A stretch of 58,499 nucleotides of DNA, taken from the IMG/VR virus record IMGVR_UViG_3300046011_001509, positions 1 through 58,499 of that record. The stretch is one strand, 5' to 3'. The number at the start of each line of letters is the position of its first letter. The stretch's first letter is position 1. A model generated the notes under the pieces. It was given only the letters and a program-made list of their open reading frames with translations. It had not been told where the DNA came from and ran no database searches. Made by a program: the position numbers and the translations under genes. The stretch comes from a virus. Below are positions 1-6,508 of this stretch, one piece after another.

Positions 1-126
1 GTGCATCAAGCAGTATCCGGGGTAAGGATACACAAATGTGGTATATGCCAGTCGAGATAAGGTGACTAACATTGCCCCTTCAAGAAAATAGGATAAAAAT
101 GAAAACAGGAATCTCGTGGGGGGGGG
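1..126. repeat. Left copy of the terminal direct repeat (circular assembly overlap)
   Basis: Bases 1-126 are identical to 58372-58497. The repeat starts inside the last codons of the deacetylase gene (its stop is at 23-25 here) and runs into the G-tract. This is the usual signature of a circularly closing assembly, or of a circularly permuted phage genome, rather than a true packaged terminal repeat. The copies diverge only at the end, where this one has 10 G and the right one 9 G. Confidence 0.9.
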
Positions 127-127
127 G
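118..127 (+). repeat. Poly-G tract (10 G) in the first codons of a gene
   Basis: Ten consecutive G lie 16 bases after an ATG at 99. That ATG is preceded by an AGGAT ribosome-binding site. With 10 G the frame from ATG 99 stops at 129-131; with 9 G (right-end copy) it stops after about 19 codons; with 8 or 11 G it would run into the long ORF ending at 511. The tract length therefore decides whether the gene is expressed from its best start. Confidence 0.75.
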
Positions 128-511
128 ATGATTGCCAGACATCATTCAGCGCAAGTTAGGTCGCTTCCATACGGTCAGCGAATCGTCCACGAATCGTACA
201 CCGGGGTCTTGACCAGTAATTCCTGCACATCGCTTGCAACAGCAGCAGCTAGAAGTCACCCATTGACTAGCGGCGTACTGTTCGACAAGTCCAAGGCCGT
301 CATCACCTACCACTCAATGGAAGGCATGAAGCCAATCAGAAAGAATCCACCCTGCGTGGCGTTCATTGTCCCTGACGGGTCTTTCTTGATGGTTGCCGAC
401 TACTGTCAGGCAATGGCAGTAGCGGGACTTCATTGGACTGCTTGGCTTGACTCTCAGCGGGAGCAGGCACAGAACTGGCTAGAAGCCTTCTCTTTGCTGC
501 GAACGAAATAA
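128..511 (+). CDS. Hypothetical protein behind a frameshifting G-tract
   Basis: I do not recognise this protein of about 127 residues. The start shown is an in-frame ATG that abuts the G-tract, so its only Shine-Dalgarno would be the G-run itself with no spacing. The better start, ATG 99 with AGGAT about 7 bases upstream, is out of frame at the 10-G length seen here. The C-terminal third has a mixed composition with Trp and Leu (residues around LHWTAWLDSQ) and looks like a folded protein. The gene follows the deacetylase gene across the genome junction, about 70 bases away. Its last 149 bases overlap the end of the repressor gene on the opposite strand, which is unusual, and one of the two reading frames may be shorter in reality. 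Confidence 0.5.
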   Translation: MIARHHSAQVRSLPYGQRIVHESYTGVLTSNSCTSLATAAARSHPLTSGVLFDKSKAVITYHSMEGMKPIRKNPPCVAFIVPDGSFLMVADYCQAMAVAGLHWTAWLDSQREQAQNWLEAFSLLRTK

Positions 512-845
512 GGGTCTGGCTGGCTGCAACGAAGGCGCTCTGCTTTGTTGCATCATCCATATCCATTGAATCAAAGGTAGCTGCCAGCAGGTTCGCAAGT
601 TCCGAGAAGTCCTGCGAAGCCTTTGGCATCTCCTGCTCTCCGTCAAGCCACTTCTTTGGCATGTGCAGACATGTCTCAAAGTGCCGCGCAGTCTTCTCGC
701 CGAATGATTTTCCTGCACTCAGCACCAGCGACACATAAGAGCGGGTCTTCCCGGTTCGTGTAGCCACATCCACTTGGGATAGATGTCGGGTACTCATCCA
801 CTCGGATAGCCGGGTTCGTCTCATTTCAAACGTTTTGTTTTCCAT
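363..845 (-). CDS. CI/C2-type phage repressor, N-terminal HTH
   Basis: This 160-residue protein is the probable lysogeny repressor. Residues about 8-45 form a helix-turn-helix of the lambda-repressor type (RLSEWMSTRHLSQVDVATRT then SYVSLVLSAGKSFGE), followed by the MPKKWLDG segment often seen after such domains. The C-terminal half is predicted helical and then polar and disordered; no LexA-type Ser/Lys protease motif is visible, so induction may not be by RecA-stimulated self-cleavage. A longer reading frame exists upstream, but ATG 845 is preferred. It lies exactly 6 bases after a -10 box on the minus strand and mirrors the cro start across the promoter centre. It is divergent from cro, and its 3' end overlaps the convergent gene at 128..511. 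Confidence 0.8.
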   Translation of the reverse strand: MENKTFEMRRTRLSEWMSTRHLSQVDVATRTGKTRSYVSLVLSAGKSFGEKTARHFETCLHMPKKWLDGEQEMPKASQDFSELANLLAATFDSMDMDDATKQSAFVAASQTLISFAAKRRLLASSVPAPAESQAKQSNEVPLLPLPDSSRQPSRKTRQGQ

Positions 846-851
846 AGAGGA

Positions 852-880
852 ATCATCCCAGATATTTGTTTCCTTTTCTA
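852..880 (-). promoter_or_regulatory. Repressor (PRM-like) promoter
   Basis: On the minus strand TAGAAA (875-880) is separated by 17 bases from GATGAT (852-857). The repressor ATG begins 6 bases later, where transcription should start, so the mRNA is predicted to be leaderless. The -35 matches consensus at 4 of 6 positions, as in weak, activator-dependent repressor promoters. It abuts the cro -35 back to back. Confidence 0.6.
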
Positions 881-909
881 TTGCATGCAACTTTACCTTT
901 TGGGATAAT
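881..909 (+). promoter_or_regulatory. cro (PR-like) early promoter
   Basis: TTGCAT (881-886), a 17-base spacer ending in CCTTTTGG, and GATAAT (904-909) form a good sigma-70 promoter. The cro ATG at 916 is at the expected +1, so the transcript is probably leaderless. The -35 is part of a perfect 10-bp palindrome (881-890), a possible operator. The spacer ending resembles those at 4243 and 52875. Confidence 0.7.
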
Positions 910-915
910 GCCGCT

Positions 916-1134
916 ATGTCTAAATTCTCACAATGGCTTGAAGCCGAACCCGGTAGATCGTCAGCATTGGCTAGGCACATTGGGTACTCCCGTTCATTTG
1001 TTGCAAATGTCAAAGCTGGTCGCAAGAGGATGCCGCCCCACTGGTTTGAGCATGTCGTTGAGTTCGCCAGTGGCGACTTGTCGTATGCAGACCTCGTACC
1101 CAAACAACCGTTGGGCACCAGAAGGCGTGTATGA
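916..1134 (+). CDS. cro: Cro/YdaS-type DNA-binding protein
   Basis: A 72-residue helix-turn-helix protein divergent from the repressor. The N-terminal part (SKFSQWLEAEPGRSSALARH, then SRSFVANVKAGRKRMP) is typical of the YdaS/Cro superfamily, in which short proteins bind the operators between the divergent genes and shut off repressor synthesis. The longer upstream reading frame is rejected because ATG 916 lies exactly where the promoter would start transcription and the protein then begins with the conserved domain. The stop overlaps the next start (ATGA at 1131), so downstream genes are probably translationally coupled. Confidence 0.8.
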   Translation: MSKFSQWLEAEPGRSSALARHIGYSRSFVANVKAGRKRMPPHWFEHVVEFASGDLSYADLVPKQPLGTRRRV

Positions 1135-1346
1135 GAAACGTCAAAGCTGGAAAAGACTTTCATATCCGTATCTCCGAGTCAATGGCTGACAGATTGCGGG
1201 TCATGGCTGAGTTTCATAACCAGCCTGAGAACTTCCTTGCTGCGATTCTTCTGGAGGAAATTATTGCGGGGAAATTCCACAGCTTCAGTATGGCTGCAAA
1301 GCGAATCAACAGTTTGGGATTGACAGGGATTGACCGTGACGAATGA
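1131..1346 (+). CDS. Small hypothetical protein, possible ribbon-helix-helix regulator
   Basis: A 71-residue protein starting in the ATGA overlap with cro. The N-terminus (KDFHIRISESMADRLRVMAE) is a short strand followed by two helices, as in ribbon-helix-helix proteins of the Arc/MetJ fold, so a DNA-binding role is possible. In lambda this position is held by cII, but no similarity to CII is visible. Its stop overlaps the GTG start of the next small gene. Confidence 0.6.
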   Translation: MRNVKAGKDFHIRISESMADRLRVMAEFHNQPENFLAAILLEEIIAGKFHSFSMAAKRINSLGLTGIDRDE

Positions 1347-1470
1347 CCTTCGTGAGAGTGTACTGGCCCATTGCAAGTGGATCGCCACGTTCGACAGGGA
1401 CTACGCAGTCTGGGCGTTCAAGCGCTACTGCGAACAGATGCCTTGGCTTGAATTGCGGAGGCGCAAGTGA
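1336..1470 (+). CDS. Small hypothetical protein (44 aa)
   Basis: GTG at 1336 begins a 44-codon frame running to TGA 1468-1470. The product is aromatic and basic (VLAHCKWIATFDRDYAVWAF near the start, RRRK at the end). It overlaps the previous stop by 11 bases and shares a GTGA overlap with the next gene, which is the coupling style of the whole operon. An alternative frame beginning at ATG 1343 runs to 1561 but has poor composition and would overlap the nuclease gene. No function is recognised. Confidence 0.55.
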   Translation: MTNDLRESVLAHCKWIATFDRDYAVWAFKRYCEQMPWLELRRRK

Positions 1471-1991
1471 TCGTTCAGTTGACTGCTCAAGAATTAATCC
1501 TTGCCGCCCACTATGCAGGCTTGATAGAGGGCGTCAAAAGCGTTCAGGTAAAGGCCCATAGCGCATCGAACAAACGCATATCCAGCATGGGCGACTTCGC
1601 AATCCAGTACGCCGGGATGCTGGGCGAGGTTGCAGTTGCAAGGGTAATAGGCGCAGACGTTCAGCACGCCATTACTCGCGGTGGTGATGGCAAGTCAGAC
1701 CTTGATGTAAATGGTCGCACCATTCAAGTCAAGACCAGCACACACACAAAGACCGGGGAAGAGCGCAGGTTGATATTCAACAACGAGTCTGACTTTGCAA
1801 CAGAGTGGGCAGTATCCTGTTCCATTCAATCCGCATCGACTGTTGAGATTCACGGCTTCATTAGCAAGTCCCGTTTCCTGAAAAGGATGTTCATAGATGA
1901 CTTCGGCTACGGAGACAGAAGTTGCGTTGTTGAAAGCGACCTTACCCCAATCGAGAGATTCCAAGAGGCACTAAAGGCGACGGCACCATGA
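1467..1991 (+). CDS. PD-(D/E)XK nuclease-fold protein
   Basis: 174 residues, GTG start overlapping the previous stop. The core fits a PD-(D/E)XK nuclease: a helix with E54 (MLGEVAVARVIG), an acidic strand with D78 and D80 (GKSDLDVNGRT), and a Q87-x-K89 motif (IQVKTSTH). This arrangement is shared by restriction endonucleases, VRR-NUC-like and other phage nucleases. It lies between the switch and the recombination genes, so roles in recombination, host DNA breakdown or exclusion of other phages are all open. Which subfamily it belongs to cannot be told by eye. Confidence 0.65.
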   Translation: MIVQLTAQELILAAHYAGLIEGVKSVQVKAHSASNKRISSMGDFAIQYAGMLGEVAVARVIGADVQHAITRGGDGKSDLDVNGRTIQVKTSTHTKTGEERRLIFNNESDFATEWAVSCSIQSASTVEIHGFISKSRFLKRMFIDDFGYGDRSCVVESDLTPIERFQEALKATAP

Positions 1992-2266
1992 AACAAACCG
2001 ACATTCTCAGAGGATTTATGAACGAAGACTCCAGCGCTACGACAAATGTAATGAACCTACTGATTATTCTCCTTAGCAAACTCTGGGACGAGTATGACCG
2101 GGATACAGGAGAGTTGCATCCAAGAGGGGTTGACTATCTTGAGACGGCGGCGGCTGTATCAATTTTCTACTACGGCAAGCTAACTGGTGGCAACCCAAAG
2201 CCAATAACCGGGGCACCAGCAGAAATACTCTCCGAAATCGAATCTATGGGAGCGCAACTGCAATGA
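1988..2266 (+). CDS. Hypothetical protein (92 aa)
   Basis: Starts in an ATGA overlap with the nuclease gene and ends in an ATGA overlap with the nucleotidyltransferase gene. Helical and slightly acidic, with a hydrophobic stretch near residues 20-32 (NVMNLLIILLSKLWDEYD) that looks like a buried helix rather than a membrane span. No family recognised. Confidence 0.6.
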   Translation: MKQTDILRGFMNEDSSATTNVMNLLIILLSKLWDEYDRDTGELHPRGVDYLETAAAVSIFYYGKLTGGNPKPITGAPAEILSEIESMGAQLQ

Positions 2267-2652
2267 AAAGAGCTACTGCGCTAAGGTATTGCACCGAAAT
2301 TAACCGCAGAGTTTCATCTGTTAGTGGGCTGCTCTCTACCCCTCTTTGCGATTACGAAGCCGCAAGAATCTCAAGGATATGGTGTTTCGGAAGCACCGCA
2401 AAAGGGTCATTTACTCCAAGGGACTTGGACTTGCTAATTGAGATGAAAGATGCCGGTAGACACCTAACATGGAGGCAATCACGGGTTGACAAAAGATACC
2501 TACACTCCTATGGAATCAAGTCTGCACCTAGCTCAAGAGAGTATGCGCTGAAGTGGCTAACCAAAGGAATGAGGATGGTTAGCCGCCATGTGGATGACGA
2601 CCCAAACGGACCAAGAATTCTCGTCTATCCGAAGTGTGAGATGTTGGCATGA
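2263..2652 (+). CDS. MNT-type nucleotidyltransferase domain protein
   Basis: 129 residues with the polymerase-beta/MNT nucleotidyltransferase signature: a Gly-Ser at residues 43-44 (CFGSTAKGSFTPRDLDLLIE) followed by the metal-binding D54-x-D56. Family members transfer an NMP to a protein, antibiotic or RNA, and many are antitoxin or toxin partners. No HEPN partner is visible next door; the neighbours are a hypothetical protein and NinB, joined by ATGA overlaps. The third catalytic acid cannot be assigned confidently, so the substrate and even activity are open. Confidence 0.7.
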   Translation: MKRATALRYCTEINRRVSSVSGLLSTPLCDYEAARISRIWCFGSTAKGSFTPRDLDLLIEMKDAGRHLTWRQSRVDKRYLHSYGIKSAPSSREYALKWLTKGMRMVSRHVDDDPNGPRILVYPKCEMLA

Positions 2653-3044
2653 AACAAACATTCAGATTGGTTCACTCAGAGGCAAGAGCAAGGGCCGCGT
2701 CAGCAGTTGAGAAAGCACCAGACGAATGGGTTGTCACGGTGTCTGAGCCGAATAGGTCATTGGAACAGAATGCCGCGCAATGGCCGCTCTTGCAGGCGTT
2801 TGCAGATCAGCACCAGCTATGCATCAACGGAAAGATGGAGTGGGCTACAGCAGACGATTGGAAAGACATTCTGACTGCCACCTACAAGGCAGATATGCGG
2901 GTAGCAGTGTTTGAGGATCGGATGATTCTTTTGGGCCAGCGTACCAGCAAGTTCGGCAAAAAAGGATTTTCTGAATGGCTTGAGTACCTTCATTCAATGG
3001 CTGCGCAGATGGACATTGACTTGAACTACCGGGATGCCGCATGA
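2649..3044 (+). CDS. ninB: NinB-like recombination protein
   Basis: 131 residues, matching lambda NinB (Orf) in length and pattern: a basic N-terminus (KQTFRLVHSEARARA), the central PNRSLEQNAAQWPLLQAFAD block, the W-x-x-x-L-x-A-T-Y segment, and the conserved TSKFGKKGFSEWLEYLHSMA near the C-terminus. NinB binds single-stranded DNA and acts as a recombination mediator with SSB and Red-type enzymes. It is followed by RusA and a YbcO-like nuclease, a lambda nin-region order. The phage's own SSB, RecT and exonuclease lie further down the same strand. Confidence 0.85.
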   Translation: MKQTFRLVHSEARARAASAVEKAPDEWVVTVSEPNRSLEQNAAQWPLLQAFADQHQLCINGKMEWATADDWKDILTATYKADMRVAVFEDRMILLGQRTSKFGKKGFSEWLEYLHSMAAQMDIDLNYRDAA

Positions 3045-3403
3045 ACAGTTACGAGCTTGTGCTACCGCTTGGACCTTCAGACAACCACTACTACGGGCAG
3101 CATGGTCATAGGAAGTACATCAAGCCTGCTGGCGTTGCGTTTCGTCAAGAGGTGGCTCTCGCTGTTAGGTTAGCGAAGCTACCAAAGATGGAGGGTGATC
3201 TGTGCATGGTTGTAAGGGTGTACGCCAAAACAAAACACAAGCTGTTCGACCCACTCAACAGGGCAAAAGCGTTGTGTGACGCGCTTACACATGCTGGCCT
3301 TATGGAAGATGACAGCCAGCTAAAAGACTCTCGCTTTATCTACGGTGGCGTATCCCCACCCGGCAGGATTGAAGTGCTGATTGGAGAGCTATATGCATCG
3401 TGA
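3041..3403 (+). CDS. rusA: RusA-like Holliday junction resolvase
   Basis: 120 residues, the usual length of RusA. The conserved segments are visible: a PLGPSDNHYYG start, KAxxxFD/N acidic motif in HKLFDPLNRAKALCDALTHA, and LMEDDSQLKD with the paired aspartates needed for metal binding. RusA cuts four-way junctions and resolves recombining phage DNA. Start ATG 3041 overlaps the ninB stop. Its last 11 bases overlap the next gene. Confidence 0.88.
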   Translation: MNSYELVLPLGPSDNHYYGQHGHRKYIKPAGVAFRQEVALAVRLAKLPKMEGDLCMVVRVYAKTKHKLFDPLNRAKALCDALTHAGLMEDDSQLKDSRFIYGGVSPPGRIEVLIGELYAS

Positions 3404-3680
3404 TAAGAAGCTGCTCAAGCTGGCTCGTGACCAGTCATGCGTGTCTTGCGGGGCGCAGGATGGAACTGTGGTGTGGGCGCATGCCAACGGTGGAGAGTGG
3501 GGCAAGGGCATGGGCATCAAGGCACACGATTGCATGGGCATGTTCTTGTGCAGCATCTGCCACCACCAGCTTGACCAAGGGTTCCTGTGGACCCGCGAAG
3601 AGAAGCGTGAGTTCACCTACAAAATGATTTGCAAAACCCATATCAAGCTGTGGGAAGAAGGGCTGGTGAAGGTTGCATGA
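3393..3680 (+). CDS. YbcO-like (DUF1364) zinc nuclease-domain protein
   Basis: 95 residues starting at ATG 3393 behind GGAGAG; a TTG 12 bases earlier is a poorer start. The sequence begins HRDKKLLKLARDQSCVSCG and contains a second cysteine/histidine group, LCSICHHQLDQG, giving the Cys-x2-Cys ... Cys-x2-Cys-His-x-x-x-Asp pattern of the DUF1364/YbcO family. These HNH-like proteins sit beside rusA and ninB in many lambdoid phages and are thought to act in recombination. The gene overlaps rusA and shares an ATGA overlap with the next gene. Confidence 0.8.
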   Translation: MHRDKKLLKLARDQSCVSCGAQDGTVVWAHANGGEWGKGMGIKAHDCMGMFLCSICHHQLDQGFLWTREEKREFTYKMICKTHIKLWEEGLVKVA

Positions 3681-4183
3681 GTGATGACGAACAAACAACA
3701 ATGGTCGAGCGATACATGGTCGCCACCACAACCAGCAATCTAAAGGTCGTAGAGCGCACCACACTTAGCGCCACCGACATCCTTGCAGCAGCAGGCATGG
3801 CTGGTCGCAAGCATGGTCTGGCAACACAACTATGGATGCTAAACCACTCGCCAACACCAGCACTCATTAAGCGTGTCAAGCCCAAGCTAATGGCGCGGCT
3901 TGATGATTACATGCAGTACAAGAAACTCAAAGGAAGAGTCAGCCGCATCACCGAGCAAGTCATGGTGTGGCACATCGACAACGTATGCCCAGAGTGCGAT
4001 GGTCAGATGCGAGAACGCATAGGTGGAACGCCACACCTTAGCGATACACCCTGCCCTGCCTGCAATGGGTCAGGGCACAGGGAACTGCACACAGAGAACG
4101 ACCAAGCGGCTCTGTGGTTGGCTGATGAAATCAAAGCACTGTCATCCAGTGCCGAGACTGCCATCAGAAGACGAATCAAGTAA
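3677..4183 (+). CDS. Zinc-finger protein, possible late antiterminator
   Basis: 168 residues from ATG 3677 (ATGA overlap); an upstream ATG in the same frame is ignored. The C-terminal third carries two cysteine pairs, CPECDG and CPACNGSGH, about 20 residues apart, as in DnaJ-type or Q-type zinc fingers. The N-terminal two thirds are helical. Its place at the end of the nin-like block, before a new promoter, is where lambda-like phages keep gene Q, and a terminator does stand before the late genes at 50.9 kb. That role is inferred from position only, and the late genes are far away. Confidence 0.55.
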   Translation: MSDDEQTTMVERYMVATTTSNLKVVERTTLSATDILAAAGMAGRKHGLATQLWMLNHSPTPALIKRVKPKLMARLDDYMQYKKLKGRVSRITEQVMVWHIDNVCPECDGQMRERIGGTPHLSDTPCPACNGSGHRELHTENDQAALWLADEIKALSSSAETAIRRRIK

Positions 4184-4219
4184 AGGTTAATTTTTTTGCT
4201 TAAATTATTCACCTTTTGC

Positions 4220-4248
4220 TTGCTTCTGGGTTGTCCTTTTGGTAAACT
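4220..4248 (+). promoter_or_regulatory. Promoter for the recT operon
   Basis: TTGCTT (4220-4225), 17-base spacer ending CCTTTTGG, and TAAACT (4243-4248). Transcription should begin near 4255, ahead of AGGGGA and the recT start at 4273. The spacer end and -10 match the promoter at 52852 nearly base for base. Confidence 0.7.
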
Positions 4249-4272
4249 GAAATTCAAATAAAGGGGAATGAA

Positions 4273-5196
4273 ATGAGCAACATATCTGTCATTCAAGGTG
4301 ACATCTACGGAGTCCAAGCGCAGTTCAATTCTGTGCTGACGGACAAGTCAATCAACTTCGAGCGTGAAGCTGGCTTTGCCTTGCAGATCATTGAAGGCAA
4401 CGACTATGCCCAGCGAATCGCAATCAGCAACCGCCAGTCGGTCATCAACGCTGTGGTCAACATCGCAGCCATTGGCATCAGCCTGAACCCAGCCAAGAAG
4501 CAAGCCTACCTTGTGCCACGCGACGGGAAGATTTGCTTGGACATTTCGTACATGGGCCTGATTGACTTAGCTGTGCAAGACGGTGCTTGCAAGTGGGCCA
4601 AGGCAGAGCTTGTGTACGAGACGGATGCATTCACCCTCAATGGCGCAGGCATTGCCCCTACCCATACCTACAACCCGTTCTCGAAAGAGCGTGGCGCAAT
4701 TGTTGGCGCGTACTGCGTAGCCAAGCTGCCTGATGGCGACTACCTGACAGAGACGATGAGCTTGGACGAAATCAATTCCATCCGTGACCGTAGCTCTGCA
4801 TGGAAGGCATGGATTGAAAAGCATAAGAAGTGCCCGTGGGTCACAGACTTTGGCGAGATGGCGCGGAAGACAGTCGTCAAGCGTGGGTCCAAGTATTGGG
4901 CATCGTCAGGCAGCGACCGACTCCAGCAGGCAATCCATCACCTGAATGTGGACGGTGACGAAGGTCTTGCCTCTATCAATGAGAAGCCAGTTTCCAGCTT
5001 TGATGTCTTGACCGCATGTGAACTGGTCAACAACTGCAAAACCATAGAGAAATTGCAAGAGGTCTGGAAAGAGCAAGGCGCAAAAGCCGTAGCCCAAAAA
5101 GACAAGGGTGGTCATGCCGCTCTAAAGAACGCAGTGCTTGAAAAGAAAGATGCGCTTGAGAAGGAATTGATTGTTGACATGGAGGAGGAGAAATGA
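4273..5196 (+). CDS. recT: RecT-family single-strand annealing protein
   Basis: 307 residues, typical RecT length. The family core is visible: IAISNRQSVINAVVNIAAIG, then ISLNPAKKQAYLVPRDGKIC and DISYMGLIDLA, then GAIVGAYCVAKLPDGDY and WVTDFGEMARKTVVKR. RecT anneals complementary single strands and pairs with a 5'-3' exonuclease, here the YqaJ gene immediately downstream (4-base overlap). The C-terminal tail is acidic and charged, as in relatives where it modulates DNA binding. An AGGGGA ribosome-binding site precedes the start. Confidence 0.92.
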   Translation: MSNISVIQGDIYGVQAQFNSVLTDKSINFEREAGFALQIIEGNDYAQRIAISNRQSVINAVVNIAAIGISLNPAKKQAYLVPRDGKICLDISYMGLIDLAVQDGACKWAKAELVYETDAFTLNGAGIAPTHTYNPFSKERGAIVGAYCVAKLPDGDYLTETMSLDEINSIRDRSSAWKAWIEKHKKCPWVTDFGEMARKTVVKRGSKYWASSGSDRLQQAIHHLNVDGDEGLASINEKPVSSFDVLTACELVNNCKTIEKLQEVWKEQGAKAVAQKDKGGHAALKNAVLEKKDALEKELIVDMEEEK

Positions 5197-5816
5197 TTGT
5201 CATCGACGTAGCGCAAGGAACAGATGCTTGGTATCAAGCGCGGCTTGGTCGCCCAACTGGAAGCGTGTACTCGGATGTGCTTGCGAAAGGGACAGGAATT
5301 ACTCGCCGCAAGCTGGTTGTGAAGCTGGCGCTTGAGCTTGTGACTCAGAAGCCTGCTCCATCAATCTTCAAGAACCAAGCGATGCTGGATGGAACTGAGC
5401 GCGAGCCATTTGCAAGAGCGCTGTATGAGTCATCTCGTGGCGTGTTTGTTGATGAGGTTGGGTTCTGCCAGCACGACACGATCTTCACTGGCGTCAGCCC
5501 TGACGGGTTGATTGGTAAAGACGGGATGTGTGAGTTCAAGTGTCCAGTCGAGTCTACGCACCGTGACTATATGCAGCGCAAGGATGAGCCACCGGAGTAC
5601 CGCGCACAGATTCAGGGCCAGTTATGGGTTGCAGAACGTGAATGGTGCGATTTCGCCAGCTATCACCCGGATTACCCAGAGAACGCGCAACTGATTGTTC
5701 GTCGCGTGTTTCGCAATGAGGACTACATCAAGAACCTTGAAGCCGAAATCATTCGGTTCAACGAAGAGGTATTGATTGAGGCTGAGTCAATTCGCAACTA
5801 CAAGGAGGCCGCATGA
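5193..5816 (+). CDS. YqaJ/lambda-exonuclease-family recombination nuclease
   Basis: 207 residues. Catalytic landmarks of the YqaJ (lambda exo) fold are present: W13 and R17 in the N-terminal GTDAWYQARLGRPTGS, E70 in DGTEREPFARALYE, D105 in GVSPDGLIG, E115 and K117 in CEFKCP, and the later QIQGQLWV helix. The enzyme digests one strand of duplex DNA to expose the single strand that RecT anneals. Both genes overlap by ATGA and should be made in equal amounts. Confidence 0.92.
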   Translation: MIVIDVAQGTDAWYQARLGRPTGSVYSDVLAKGTGITRRKLVVKLALELVTQKPAPSIFKNQAMLDGTEREPFARALYESSRGVFVDEVGFCQHDTIFTGVSPDGLIGKDGMCEFKCPVESTHRDYMQRKDEPPEYRAQIQGQLWVAEREWCDFASYHPDYPENAQLIVRRVFRNEDYIKNLEAEIIRFNEEVLIEAESIRNYKEAA

Positions 5817-5998
5817 CCGCAGACGAATACCGGGATGAGCTTAACAAGCTGGTCCGCAAGGCACCAAGGCCCGAGTCAATCGCAACTGTGCAGGCAGCTA
5901 GAGCTTTCAAGGATGCGGCAAAGAAAGCGCAGAAGGTAGGCAGCAAAAGCCTGATGCAACTCCAAACCATTTACAACCAACTTAGAGGATTTTACTGA
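5813..5998 (+). CDS. Small basic hypothetical protein (61 aa)
   Basis: ATGA overlap with the exonuclease gene and a TGATG overlap with the next. Helical, lysine- and alanine-rich (AFKDAAKKAQKVGSKSLMQL). Its coupling to recT/exo suggests a role in recombination or replication, but no family is recognised. Confidence 0.6.
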   Translation: MTADEYRDELNKLVRKAPRPESIATVQAARAFKDAAKKAQKVGSKSLMQLQTIYNQLRGFY

Positions 5999-6204
5999 TG
6001 GCTACGAGGATTTACAAAACCATACAAGGCGACACAGTTCGCCTTGTCCGTGCAAACACACCAGCTACTGCGCGTAGCTTTGTCGCAAAGGACACGATTC
6101 AAGTGAGCGTTGCATCGCCTGATGACACCTACGAACTTGCGACCAAAGGCGTGAAGGTTGAAGACACAACGGATGCGCCCGCACAACTGGAGATTGGCGA
6201 ATGA
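5998..6204 (+). CDS. Small hypothetical protein (68 aa)
   Basis: 68 residues, predicted mostly beta (TRIYKTIQGDTVRLVRAN, then the TYELATKGVKVEDT region). Starts in a TGATG overlap with the previous gene and ends in an ATGA overlap with the MazG gene. No function recognised. Confidence 0.6.
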   Translation: MATRIYKTIQGDTVRLVRANTPATARSFVAKDTIQVSVASPDDTYELATKGVKVEDTTDAPAQLEIGE

Positions 6205-6506
6205 AAACATTTGAAGAACTTGAATCATTGGTCGTTGGTTGGGCTAAGGCGCGACGAATCATTCCTAATGCGAAGCCGCACACGCAACTGATGAAAGCGT
6301 TCTCGGAAATGGGAGAGATTGCTGATGCAGAAATCAAAGACGACACCGCTGGGATTGTCGATGGATTGGGCGATGTCATCGTATGCCTCCTTAACTACGC
6401 AGCACTCAAGAATCTAAATCTTGTTGCCTGCCTTGAGGTCGCCTACGACGAAATCAAAGACAGAACCGGAACTCTTACGCCAGAAGGCGTCTTCATCAAG
6501 GATTAA
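6201..6506 (+). CDS. MazG-like nucleotide pyrophosphohydrolase
   Basis: 101 residues, the size of a single MazG domain. The metal-binding pattern is visible: E in KAFSEMGEIADAEIKDD (E-x-x-E type) followed by IVDGLGDVIVCLLNYA, the D-x-x-G-D motif. MazG enzymes hydrolyse NTPs or dNTPs to monophosphates; phage versions are thought to adjust nucleotide or (p)ppGpp pools. It sits between recombination genes and SSB, separated by 2 bases from the latter. Confidence 0.82.
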   Translation: MKTFEELESLVVGWAKARRIIPNAKPHTQLMKAFSEMGEIADAEIKDDTAGIVDGLGDVIVCLLNYAALKNLNLVACLEVAYDEIKDRTGTLTPEGVFIKD

Positions 6507-6508
6507 AA

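Noticed and set aside
1-126. True packaged terminal redundancy
   Set aside because: Length about 126 bases with one homopolymer difference fits a circular assembly overlap better; terminase type also fits headful packaging, but this was not tested.
1343-1561. 72-residue ORF overlapping the small gene and nuclease gene
   Set aside because: It overlaps the more plausible GTG-start gene at 1336 and 95 bases of the nuclease gene; composition is unlike a protein.
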